A DNA stretch of 64,000 nt from Moritella viscosa (GTDB lineage Bacteria; Pseudomonadota; Gammaproteobacteria; Enterobacterales; Moritellaceae): positions 3,545,846 to 3,609,845 of the forward strand of contig LN554852.1 of the NCBI GenBank assembly GCA_000953735.1, in the 5' to 3' direction. Made by a program: the position numbers and the translations under genes. Under the pieces are notes generated by a model. That model worked only from the letters and a program-made list of their open reading frames with translations. It ran no database searches and was not told the DNA's origin. Below, piece after piece: positions 54,401-62,387 of this stretch. Numbering within the stretch: position 1 is the stretch's first letter; each line of letters begins with the position of its first letter.

Positions 54401-57400
54401 CGTTAAAGTAACAGTATCAACACCTAATGTATCAGCACCGTCATTTTGACCACCTACACCAGTAATAACGTTACCGTAAATCGAACCACCGTAGCCGACA
54501 CTATCAAGGTCATCCATAGATACTGGAGCACTATCAATTACAACCACATTAAGGTCAACACTCGTCGATGCAGTTTCATTTGCTCCTGTACCATTTATCT
54601 CAGTTGAAGTAGCTGTAAAACTTAATGTGTGCGTTGTACTATCACCCGTAGCCAGTCCATTAAATGTTAATGCATCTAAATCCCAATCACTGATATCAAT
54701 GACAGAACCATCACTGGTGACAGAATTCGTACCATCGCTAATAACAGCACCGACTGGCACACCACTCACCGTTATGGCGAGACTTTCTGAACCATCTAAA
54801 TCAACCAAAGCTGCATTCACACTTGAAAGTGAAATATCAGTACCTTCGACACCTTCATTCAAGCGTACAGGATAAAATCCTCCATCATTATTGCTATTCT
54901 CGGCATATCCACTATGTTGGCCATCTAACGAATTAACTTCGTTAATATCTGCATACGTTGGTAGTACTGATAACTCTTGCTCTGCGCCACCATTAATTTT
55001 AACACTTACATCATAAGAACCGACACCAGAAGCGTTATAAGCATACATCTCAAAGCTGTAATAACCAGATTCAGATGGTACAAATGCCGTCGATGTGTAA
55101 TTCCCCCAGTTGTCAAATCCTTGAGAGAATACTTGTTCGCCGCCGATTTCCATATGGAAAGTATCATCACGATAACCGGTAAACTCATAACTACTGCCCG
55201 CTTCAAGGTAAATTAAACCAGTAGCTTTAACAGCACTATCCGTGGCTAAGTTAATTGTTCCGCCTGCGTCAGTAAGTGATAGCAAATTCTCGGTACTGTC
55301 TGGTGTCTCATTCGCCAGAGCCTGTTCCATATAACCAGCGTTACTGCCAGATACATCAGATATATTAAACGCCGTAACATTATTAAATGTTTCAACTAAC
55401 AAACCTGCACCTTGGGGGGCTACATAATTTGCAGAACTCACTACACCGCTTGATACAGTTAATATTGGTGCATCAGCGACCGCTTCAACATTCACAGTTG
55501 CTGTGACTGAATTACTCCACTCAGCACCATCTGATACACTAAAATCAAAATCACTATAATCTTGTCCCGATTCATGTTCGTCATTCACAAAACGTAGATT
55601 ATCAGCATTAATATCTGCAATAGATATAGTTTGACCATTTGTGACACTATTCCAACTCGAACCATCATATAATTGCAGCTCCCCATCACTTGGCAAGCTA
55701 TCAATACGAATACTCACTAATGCATCATTGGCATCACTATCAGTGAAATTAAAATCACTTACACTCAGTATGTAAGGCGTATCCTCGATGGCATCGATAG
55801 TCATAGCACTAGTTGTTGGTGCAATGTTAATTTCAACAGTTTGCACAGCTGTCGCGCCAACATTAGCGGCGTTATCAACAATACGCATGTCGTAATCGAA
55901 ATCTGCATTATGCGTTGTAGCTGTATCATCATGGCTCCACGTGGTGCCACTAATACTGCTCACTTCAACCCAAGTTGCGCCGTTATCTGTACTTATTTGT
56001 AGAGTTTCATCTGACTGTAGTGCATTAACTAAGCTACCATTAACAATTAGATTGGTATCCGTTGTTTTAAAATCATTACTATCAAGGCCAGTGTCATCAG
56101 TTATCGCCGCAATTGTAATTGTGTTTGCTGATACTGTTGTATCAAAGGTAACAGCATGCTCTGCTGCGTTACTTACTACGGTATTACCCGCTGTATCTGA
56201 TGAAGCCACGCTTGCATCAATGGTATTGTCCGCTTGTAAATCTGTAGTATTTACATCAACCGTGTAGTTACCTGAACCATCCACTGTTGTCGTGTAATCT
56301 TGACCATTTACCGTCACGGTAACCGTGTCGCCAGTGCTAATATCACCGCCAGTCGCAGTACCGCTCACAGCAATAGTTGCTGCGCCTGCTTCTACTGCGT
56401 TGATCACATCATCGCTAGCAACCGTTGCTATTGTGATAGTGCCTGCGTCGGCTTGTAAATCTGCACCAGCAGCAATAGCATCAACAGATGCTGAGGTATT
56501 ACCTGCAACATCAGTTACCGTCGCAGTTACCATATCGCCAGGTACCACTTCAACACTGATATCTGTCGCAATATTTACGTCAGTCAATTCAACCGAAATA
56601 GGAGCTGCACCATCAACTGTATAAGTTAAAATATCGCCAACAACCGCATCATCAGGAACAGTGATAGTAGCGGTGATAGTTCCATCGCCCCCCACTTCTG
56701 CTGCGTTATAAATTGCGTCATCACCGGTTGATTCAAAGGTTATTGTCGGGGCGTCTGTTGCATTAGTGTCTAAAATAAATTCAAGAGGAGCACTTTGGCT
56801 GCTATTACCAGCTATATCTGTTTGACGAACAACGACACTATTATTACCTTCTACAGGTGTATATTCTGTCGACCAATCTCCGCCATTAACGCTGTATTCA
56901 ACTGTTGCACCGCTTTCAATATCTGACACATCTAATGTACCATCACTTGAAATAAAATCATTACCGTTAGCGGTATCGTTAGTTAATATAACTATAGGTA
57001 ATGCAATTTGAGTGTCTAACGTGAAGGTTAAGTCACTGCTATTAGAGACATTACCCGCCACGTCAGTTTGACGAACTGAAACTGTATTAACACCTTCAAC
57101 TGGGCTAAAGCTGTTAGTCCAAGTTGTACCACCGTCAACGCTGTATTCAACTGTTGCGCCATTTTCAATACCGGACACATTTAACGTACCGTCACTTGAA
57201 ATCAAGTCACTGCTGTTAGCGGTATTGTTTGCTAATACGACTACTGGAGGTGATATTTGAGTGTCAAGTTCAAATGATAAAGACGTCGTTAAAGATTCAG
57301 CCCCAAAGCCATCGACCTGTCGAACATAAACCGTATTATTACCTTCAACAGGAACAAAAGTATTACTCCAATCGACACCATTAATACTATATTCAATCGT

Positions 57401-58003
57401 GGCGCCATCTAGCTTGCCACCAATATCTAAAGCTCCATCACTGGTGATTAGATCATTAACCTCGGTATCGTTACCTAGTGTTACCGTTAATGTAGGAAGT
57501 TGATTAGCTGAAACCCCTTCATCACTAGAATCATCGCTTTCAAAGTCATCCCCACTCACACTAGAAAATGCCGTGGTATTAAATTCCACATCAGCTAATG
57601 TTTCCGACGCACTTCGCTCTAAAGATACCGCAGAAGAACGACCTCCATCACTCACATTACCTGCAGCAGTACTAACAGGATCAATGAACTCAGCATCCGA
57701 TTTAATGAGTGCTTGAATAGCCTCAATTTCTTTTAATGTTTCATCATCTATTTGTTGGCTTGCTAAATCAGCCGAATCATCAGGTGTAGAAACCTTAGTC
57801 TCTGAATAATGTTCATTAATAATAGCAGTCGAACCGTCTGCGTATTGCAAAACAACCTCGGCTCCAGAAGTTATGTCAATTTTACCGCCTGCAGGAATAA
57901 TATAGTCATCCACTAGCACCTGCTCATCTTGTTTAAGGAAGAGAGTTGCCTTACCGGTAACACTGATTACTTGTGCATTTTGTGGGGTAATAAATGAGAT
58001 CAT
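51482..58003 (-). CDS. lapA: Giant LapA-type RTX adhesin with PA14 and vWA domains
   Basis: 2173 aa from the ATG at 58003 (GGAAGG 8 nt upstream); an ATG at 58066 has no ribosome site. Residues 1-110 are the LapA retention module (AQVISVTGKATLFL). A TAAG at residues 112-115 is the expected LapG cut site. Next come three Ig-like repeats (about 165-420), further cadherin-like repeats, a PA14-like domain (about 864-1014; FTGYRDDTFHMEIGGEQVF), and a vWA domain with MIDAS DKSGS (about 1572-1750). The C-terminus has RTX repeats (GGDNADTLIGNAGDDSL; about 1984-2060) and a T1SS tail ending DPLIF. It should tether cells to a surface until LapG cuts it. Confidence 0.93.
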   Translation of the reverse strand: MISFITPQNAQVISVTGKATLFLKQDEQVLVDDYIIPAGGKIDITSGAEVVLQYADGSTAIINEHYSETKVSTPDDSADLASQQIDDETLKEIEAIQALIKSDAEFIDPVSTAAGNVSDGGRSSAVSLERSASETLADVEFNTTAFSSVSGDDFESDDSSDEGVSANQLPTLTVTLGNDTEVNDLITSDGALDIGGKLDGATIEYSINGVDWSNTFVPVEGNNTVYVRQVDGFGAESLTTSLSFELDTQISPPVVVLANNTANSSDLISSDGTLNVSGIENGATVEYSVDGGTTWTNSFSPVEGVNTVSVRQTDVAGNVSNSSDLTFTLDTQIALPIVILTNDTANGNDFISSDGTLDVSDIESGATVEYSVNGGDWSTEYTPVEGNNSVVVRQTDIAGNSSQSAPLEFILDTNATDAPTITFESTGDDAIYNAAEVGGDGTITATITVPDDAVVGDILTYTVDGAAPISVELTDVNIATDISVEVVPGDMVTATVTDVAGNTSASVDAIAAGADLQADAGTITIATVASDDVINAVEAGAATIAVSGTATGGDISTGDTVTVTVNGQDYTTTVDGSGNYTVDVNTTDLQADNTIDASVASSDTAGNTVVSNAAEHAVTFDTTVSANTITIAAITDDTGLDSNDFKTTDTNLIVNGSLVNALQSDETLQISTDNGATWVEVSSISGTTWSHDDTATTHNADFDYDMRIVDNAANVGATAVQTVEINIAPTTSAMTIDAIEDTPYILSVSDFNFTDSDANDALVSIRIDSLPSDGELQLYDGSSWNSVTNGQTISIADINADNLRFVNDEHESGQDYSDFDFSVSDGAEWSNSVTATVNVEAVADAPILTVSSGVVSSANYVAPQGAGLLVETFNNVTAFNISDVSGSNAGYMEQALANETPDSTENLLSLTDAGGTINLATDSAVKATGLIYLEAGSSYEFTGYRDDTFHMEIGGEQVFSQGFDNWGNYTSTAFVPSESGYYSFEMYAYNASGVGSYDVSVKINGGAEQELSVLPTYADINEVNSLDGQHSGYAENSNNDGGFYPVRLNEGVEGTDISLSSVNAALVDLDGSESLAITVSGVPVGAVISDGTNSVTSDGSVIDISDWDLDALTFNGLATGDSTTHTLSFTATSTEINGTGANETASTSVDLNVVVIDSAPVSMDDLDSVGYGGSIYGNVITGVGGQNDGADTLGVDTVTLTSVNGQNLVNGELTLDTANGLITFHDDGSYQYTSDLADTAIANGNLESSSWNDAGITVYGFNDINADNYNVYQSDAPQSGLNPNNLNNATNTAHSNISNNGIGVGNGNSSKVDYGESIVLDLGVTTKKVNLSFADLSSNENVGVYGYDINGNLVDSITWVYGEPDNTVSKEFIFSSEVSYISVYQHGNSSVVLTGAIIPADHGVIPDETFDYTIVDSDGDSSDATLTIKHAGDSTAFNDSGTVFESGLTDGTAEGVSTTVLTGNLLDNDAGIGASTVITSVDGVAASSSSSVTVNMDQGSLTVYVEDDGSHRAGDYTYTLTNAVQVAGNGTVDTINYQLTDQNSGHQTTAQFNVNIVDDAPVANNVELTLEAASEAYTVNLTVVLDKSGSMGQSAGDGTGRTSMEVAKEAITSMLAEYDKVGNVNVQFVAFNYAATKSPWFEDDLFTAMDYLETQIIPGSVTYYDAALNSVMDNYQAPTGNAADKSLVYFISDGAPTSGHDIDGTDQATWEAFLDNNNIDTSFSIGIGASTSLNELNPIGYPNTNDSGESEPNTIKISSAAELSDTLLSTIDSGILSGNVSLLAASGNAGAALGADGGYISTITIDGVTYTYQPGDANSEISVVTVKGGTLTLDLATLNYSYNVELDKSITGEQDIFQITIVDNDGDSKQLNMTINLEYQANLDANRDLILTNQNGFTTLEIPTLALMHNDTKGASAEISSISDETNATVIGNGAPLETVQVTVASDSNINDVSFDYTLNNSGANDQAEVTFEKVSGATITGGEFDEILLGGDNADTLIGNAGDDSLVAGAGVDILNGGTGDDLLMGQDGGDTLSGGADDDILIGGTGNDILTGGSGIDTAVWLDGDQGTEQAPAIDHITDFNINEDKLDLSDLLQSVNSGELNDYLDFSFATATGGTVTTTINIHTDGAGSAVSQVIILDDVDLRDAYTNVDISSPSGINSILDDVADPLIF
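51830..52050 (-). repeat. RTX nonapeptide repeat block in lapA
   Basis: GGxGxDxLx-type repeats (for example GGTGDDLLMG, GGADDDILIG, GGTGNDILTG) bind Ca2+ and fold outside the cell after type I export. Confidence 0.85.
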
Positions 58004-58300
58004 AGATAAAGCCTTCCGTGATTCAGGATCTGTTTGACACAACACGATTTTTCCGCGAACTATCATTAAAAGTTATTAAGTAAAAAAGCATTCGTTTTAC
58101 TTTTAGCTAATACTTTTTAGACGATTAAAGTAATCAGCGTCACCGCTAATACGTAAGTCTACAAGTGTCACCATAATCGCAGTGAAAACCACCAAGGTGA
58201 TGCTAATACAAACAAAAAAACTAAACACTTTGTCATTATTAAAAGAATTGTAAACTATCTGAAAACATATTGCTTATTTAATTTTCGCATTCACATAGTC

Positions 58301-58367
58301 AATAATAGGTAATAATAGGTAATAATAGGTAATAATAGGTAATAATAGGTAATAATAGGTAATAATA
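58301..58367. repeat. Tandem array of a 10-bp unit upstream of lapA
   Basis: Six exact copies of AATAATAGGT and a partial seventh (AATAATA). It begins 298 bp upstream of the lapA start. The 10-bp period is close to one DNA turn, and exact copies favour slippage. Confidence 0.97.
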
Positions 58368-58485
58368 CAATATAAAAGTGAAATAAATTAGATTTAAGGT
58401 CGTTAACACTAGTAACTCACTGGAATTTGATAGGTTCTAAATCAAGGATAGAAGAAATGTAACAAAGGGTAAAAACTTTGTTAAA

Positions 58486-58517
58486 AAGGCCCTCTATTAT
58501 AATTAACAGAGAGCCTT
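58486..58517 (-). terminator. Rho-independent terminator of the TRAP operon
   Basis: The stem AAGGCCCTCT / AGAGAGCCTT has one mismatch and lies 26 nt after the dctM stop. On the minus strand it continues into TTTTTAAC. Confidence 0.8.
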
Positions 58518-58543
58518 AGCACTAATACTTTATATCGAGGGTT

Positions 58544-59866
58544 TTATTTCCACCATAATGCCAATTCAGGGAAAATAATAAGTAGTGCTAAAGCCGCCAC
58601 CTGTAAACAGATAAACGGTACAAGCGCACTAAATATTTCACCTAAGCTGATATCTTTTGGTGCGACCGATTTAAGATAAAAGGCAGCAGGACCAAATGGT
58701 GGAGATAAGAATGAAACCTGCATATTCATACAGAACACCACACCAAACCAAATCGGATCAAAACCTAACCCAACCACAATCGGAACAAAAATTGGCATCG
58801 TTAACAGTGCAACACCAACCCAATCAAGGAACATACCTAATACAAACAATACCGCCATCATGATTAGAATAGTACCCATTGGGCTACCGCCACTCATCGC
58901 CAGAATTCCGTCACTTACAAAATCAATACCGCCCATTAAATTGTAAACACCAACTAATGCGCTTGCGCCAATGCCAATCCAGATGATCATGCCACAAGTA
59001 CGTAAAGTCGCAATCGAGCTTTCTTTTAACATGTTCGAGTTAAGTTCACCACGGATTGCAGCACTGATCGCAATACCGACAACACCTAATGCAGATGCTT
59101 CAGTAATTGACGCAATACCAGTGTAGATACTACCCAGAACAATCCCAACAGATAGCATCGGGAATAATAATGCTTTTTTGAAGTTAATATCCTTCGCTGC
59201 ATCTTCAGCTAATTCTTCGGCCGTCGGTAATGGTGCTAATGACGGGTTTAAGTAACAGCGAATTAACACATACAAAATATACAGTAACGCTAATATCGCG
59301 GCGGGTAAGAATGACGCTTTAAACAGCTCGCCAATTGATACACTGGCCGTTAGACCATAAATAATCAATACAATACTTGGTGGTAGCATAGTACCTAGCG
59401 CACCACCCGCACAGGTTGTACCGATCGCTAATTTACGATCATAACCAAGGCGCAGCATTTGCGGTAATGCAAGAATACCAAGTAGTATTGTTTCACCACC
59501 AATCACCCCCGACATTGACGCTAGTAATACCGCAACTAATAGCGTTTGAACCGCAACACCACCACGGACGTTACGGCCCACTTTTTTCATTGCATCGAAC
59601 AAATCACGCGCAATACCAGAACGATCAAGCAAGGCGGCCATCAATACAAACATAGGCACGGCTAAAAATACGTACCCACTAACAAAACTATAAATTCGAC
59701 TGGTGATTAGCGGTAAAACCTCTGGTCCAAACCAACCGAATGTAAATATAACCGCAACTAAACCAGTAACAAATGCTAACTGCATGCCTGTTAGCAACAG
59801 GCCAATCATAAGTACCAGCATTAATAAACTGCCGTAACCAATACCAATAGATGAAAGATCAAACAT
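58544..59866 (-). CDS. dctM: TRAP transporter large permease (DctM)
   Basis: 440 aa with about 12 hydrophobic helices. MQLAFVTGLVAVIFTFGWFG and GALGTMLPPSIVLIIYGLT are the usual DctM family blocks, and FLDWVGVALLTMPIF is the second inverted repeat. It pairs with DctQ and a periplasmic DctP to import an organic acid using the sodium gradient. It starts 1 nt after the dctQ stop. GntR-like boxes and the adjacent gluconate genes suggest that gluconate is the substrate. Confidence 0.93.
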   Translation of the reverse strand: MFDLSSIGIGYGSLLMLVLMIGLLLTGMQLAFVTGLVAVIFTFGWFGPEVLPLITSRIYSFVSGYVFLAVPMFVLMAALLDRSGIARDLFDAMKKVGRNVRGGVAVQTLLVAVLLASMSGVIGGETILLGILALPQMLRLGYDRKLAIGTTCAGGALGTMLPPSIVLIIYGLTASVSIGELFKASFLPAAILALLYILYVLIRCYLNPSLAPLPTAEELAEDAAKDINFKKALLFPMLSVGIVLGSIYTGIASITEASALGVVGIAISAAIRGELNSNMLKESSIATLRTCGMIIWIGIGASALVGVYNLMGGIDFVSDGILAMSGGSPMGTILIMMAVLFVLGMFLDWVGVALLTMPIFVPIVVGLGFDPIWFGVVFCMNMQVSFLSPPFGPAAFYLKSVAPKDISLGEIFSALVPFICLQVAALALLIIFPELALWWK

Positions 59867-59867
59867 A

Positions 59868-60401
59868 TTATTTTTTCTTCTTAACTAAACCGTGGATTTC
59901 TTGAATGAGGTGCAACACAAATTGAACTGACATTAAGCATAAAACACCAAAAATTAACGCTTTAAGTAGCGCTGGAAATATGGGATTCCAAGCTGAACCA
60001 GATGTCTCTAAACGCATCTCCCCCCAAGGTGCATACCAGGCGCCTTCCATCATGGTATAAGCAGCATAAGAAAGTAACACCGTGAACAATAAACCCATAA
60101 TATGGTGGAATACATTCAAGTACTGCTTTGTACGCTCCGATACATGATCATAAATAAGCACAACCCGTACATGTTTATCTGCTGCTAATCCATAAGCACC
60201 ACCAATCACAAATAAAGCCCCACCAACAAAGGAAGCCGTTTCATGAACCCAAATAGTTGGCGCATTGAATACGTAGCGCATAAGCACTTCATAAAACGAT
60301 ATTAATACCGTAAACAGAAACAATATACTTAATGCATTACCAGTCCATATAATGCCTGAATCGAGATGATTTTTTGGCTGTAGTTCTTCTGGATTACTCA
60401 T
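59868..60401 (-). CDS. dctQ: TRAP transporter small permease (DctQ)
   Basis: 177 aa with four membrane helices. The family pattern is visible as EVLMRYVFNAPTIWVHETAS (helix 2 boundary, Arg-Tyr) and LAADKHVRVVLIYDHVS. It joins the large permease 1 nt downstream. A hairpin lies just upstream, between dctP and dctQ. Confidence 0.92.
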   Translation of the reverse strand: MSNPEELQPKNHLDSGIIWTGNALSILFLFTVLISFYEVLMRYVFNAPTIWVHETASFVGGALFVIGGAYGLAADKHVRVVLIYDHVSERTKQYLNVFHHIMGLLFTVLLSYAAYTMMEGAWYAPWGEMRLETSGSAWNPIFPALLKALIFGVLCLMSVQFVLHLIQEIHGLVKKKK

Positions 60402-60427
60402 CAGTTTTTCATCTTATAAGTGGAAAA

Positions 60428-60446
60428 AAGGCTGCAAAGCAGCCTT
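60428..60446 (-). terminator. Hairpin between dctP and dctQ (attenuating terminator)
   Basis: The 8-bp perfect stem AAGGCTGC / GCAGCCTT with a 3-nt loop lies 21 nt after the dctP stop. On the minus strand it is followed by six T (counting the stem end). It probably lets part of the transcripts stop, giving more binding protein than permease. Confidence 0.75.
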
Positions 60447-60467
60447 CATATATAACGCTTACTTGAA

Positions 60468-61484
60468 TTACAGCAAGTTTTTCGATTTTAAGTAGGTTGT
60501 TACAGAATCATATACTTTTTGTGCATTTGGAGAGCGTTTTGCGTAAACTTCCCATTGACTACGCGCAATAGTTCGGAACTTCTTGCGTTCTTCAGCAGGC
60601 CAATCATGTATTGTAATTTTTGAATCTGCCATTGCTTCAGCTACGGCTTCAGCATCTGCTTTTTTCAGTGTATCAACCATAGTGTAAGCAAATGTTTTAA
60701 CTGAATCTTGCATTACTTTTTGTAAATCAGCTGGTAGCTTGTTCCACGATTTTTCACTGATTGAAACTTCAATGGCAGGTAAAGAATGGAAACCTGGATA
60801 TACCGGATGTGGTGCTATATCATTTAGGCCCGCTTGATGATTCGTTGAGAACACCGTGTAATCAGCGGCATCAATAACGCCTTTACTTAAACCTGTAAAT
60901 ACTTCTGAACCCGGTAAATTAACTGGCGAAGCGCCTGCGGCAGCAAATACTTGTTGCACTAGACCTTCTGGTGCGCGTAACTTAAGACCTTTAAGATCTG
61001 CAACACCATTAAGTGGTACTTTAGAAACAAACGCTTCAAGACCCGTTGCTGATGCGCCAATATAGTAAATACCGTATGGTTTATATATTTCACGCATTAG
61101 CTCGTTACCGCCACCGTTATACATGTAATCCAGTAGTTGTATTGGATCAGACCAAGCACCAACTGTGTTACCCATTAAGCCAAATGCTGGATCTTTACCA
61201 GCAAAGAAACTTGTTGCCGTAACGTGCCCTTGTAAAACACCAAACTTAATACCATCAAGTGTTTCTGTATGCTTAATTACGGCACCTACTGGTAACATAG
61301 TCACATCAATGCGCCCGTTGGAATCTTTTTCTAATTGCTTAGCCCAATCTTGTTGCACATGGAAGTTTTTTTCACCCGATGGATCAGATGATTGAAATTT
61401 GAAATTAAATTCAGCAGCGAATGCAGATGCACTCATCATAGTTGCAACTGATGCTGCAAGAATTGTTTTAGTAATGGTTTTCAT
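60468..61484 (-). CDS. dctP: TRAP transporter substrate-binding protein (DctP)
   Basis: 338 aa from the ATG at 61484 with AAGGA upstream; the frame reaches 61511 only through a TTG. The signal peptide is MKTITKTILAASVATMMSAS, cut after FAAEF. Family blocks are TATSFFAGKDPAF, LKGLKLRAPEGLVQQVF (Arg that binds the carboxylate) and GLSKGVIDAADYTVFS. It binds an organic acid in the periplasm, likely gluconate by context, and is the first gene of dctPQM. Confidence 0.92.
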   Translation of the reverse strand: MKTITKTILAASVATMMSASAFAAEFNFKFQSSDPSGEKNFHVQQDWAKQLEKDSNGRIDVTMLPVGAVIKHTETLDGIKFGVLQGHVTATSFFAGKDPAFGLMGNTVGAWSDPIQLLDYMYNGGGNELMREIYKPYGIYYIGASATGLEAFVSKVPLNGVADLKGLKLRAPEGLVQQVFAAAGASPVNLPGSEVFTGLSKGVIDAADYTVFSTNHQAGLNDIAPHPVYPGFHSLPAIEVSISEKSWNKLPADLQKVMQDSVKTFAYTMVDTLKKADAEAVAEAMADSKITIHDWPAEERKKFRTIARSQWEVYAKRSPNAQKVYDSVTTYLKSKNLL

Positions 61485-61534
61485 TGGTAGCGGTATCCTT
61501 GTTTCTGACAAACCCGATAATGTGTCAAATTAGT

Positions 61535-61550
61535 AATGTTACCGATAACC
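61535..61550 (-). promoter_or_regulatory. GntR-like operator upstream of dctP
   Basis: AATGTTACCGATAACC matches the E. coli GntR type of palindrome (ATGTTACC-GTAACAT) well in one half. A near-identical site precedes gntK. A weaker half site, ATAACATTAC, lies near 61591. Confidence 0.6.
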
Positions 61551-61790
61551 ACTAGGTTATTTTACTCTTACAAAGAGCTAAACTCTAGGGATAACATTAC
61601 ATGTTGATATCAAATCATCGGATGGTTTCAACTTTTATGTCACTATTGTTACATATACTTAACTTTTATTTAAAAGGTAAATACAGAGATAAAAAAACAG
61701 TCATATTTTGATCAAAATACGACTGTATTTATGGTCTATAGATACTGATATTTTATAAATCCTGTAAAATATCAGTCCAACATCGTAATA

Positions 61791-62303
61791 CTATTTGCTA
61801 GTTAAAGCAGTAATACTGAGGCTTACGACATCGTCAATTGTACCATCAATAGGAACAGAAAGTACGCATTTTTCATCCTTAAGTGGTAACTCTAAAGTGT
61901 TAAACTGACTTTTTAACATGGAATCGCCAATAAAGAAGTGTCCTGCTCGCGCTTTTAACCTTGTTAAAATTAAATCAAAACTACCATCTAAGTAGATAAA
62001 AGTTACCGCTTTATTACCATCTCGAATTTGATCACGATAATCTTTACGTAATGCAGAACAAACAATAACGCCTGTTTCATTCTTTTGTTCAATGCTAAAA
62101 CATGCATCACGAACACGCTCTAGCCAAGGCGTACGGTCTATATCATTTAACGGCTGCCCAGCAGCCATTTTTAAAATATTTACTTTAGGATGTAGGTCAT
62201 CACCATCAATAAATTTAGCACCGAGCTGCTGTGCAATTTTTAATCCTATCGTAGATTTTCCGCTACCAGAAACGCCCATGATTATAATACTTCTGCCTAT
62301 CAT
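61791..62303 (-). CDS. gntK: Gluconokinase
   Basis: 170 aa, normal length. The P-loop is GVSGSGKST at residues 10-18, and FIDGDDLHP is the substrate-side block, with AGQPLNDIDRTPWLE and ICSALRKDYRD typical of GntK. It phosphorylates gluconate to 6-phosphogluconate, the substrate of the gnd product encoded at the right edge. A GntR-like box lies about 40 bp upstream. Confidence 0.95.
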   Translation of the reverse strand: MIGRSIIIMGVSGSGKSTIGLKIAQQLGAKFIDGDDLHPKVNILKMAAGQPLNDIDRTPWLERVRDACFSIEQKNETGVIVCSALRKDYRDQIRDGNKAVTFIYLDGSFDLILTRLKARAGHFFIGDSMLKSQFNTLELPLKDEKCVLSVPIDGTIDDVVSLSITALTSK

Positions 62304-62342
62304 ATTCTTTACTTCTTAACATCACTCTAAATCAACTAACGC

Positions 62343-62358
62343 AATGTTACCGTTAACA
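62343..62358 (-). promoter_or_regulatory. GntR-like operator upstream of gntK
   Basis: AATGTTACCGTTAACA (62343-62358) is close to the GntR consensus palindrome and to the box before dctP. It lies in the short gap between gntR and gntK, so gntK has its own regulated promoter. Confidence 0.7.
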
Positions 62359-62387
62359 CAATAAAACACAAGCATTATCAGTATTAC

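Larger units (their letters stand above)
58004..58543. other. Intergenic region between lapA and the TRAP operon
   Basis: It holds the lapA promoter region, a 10-bp tandem array (58301-58367) and a terminator for the TRAP operon (58486-58517). No gene is visible. Confidence 0.7.

Noticed and set aside
55006-55216. Short frames on both strands inside lapA
   Set aside because: Shadows of the PA14-like coding region; no independent signals.
58301-58367. Short CRISPR or iteron-type origin repeats
   Set aside because: Units are only 10 bp, contiguous, with no DnaA boxes or replication gene nearby.
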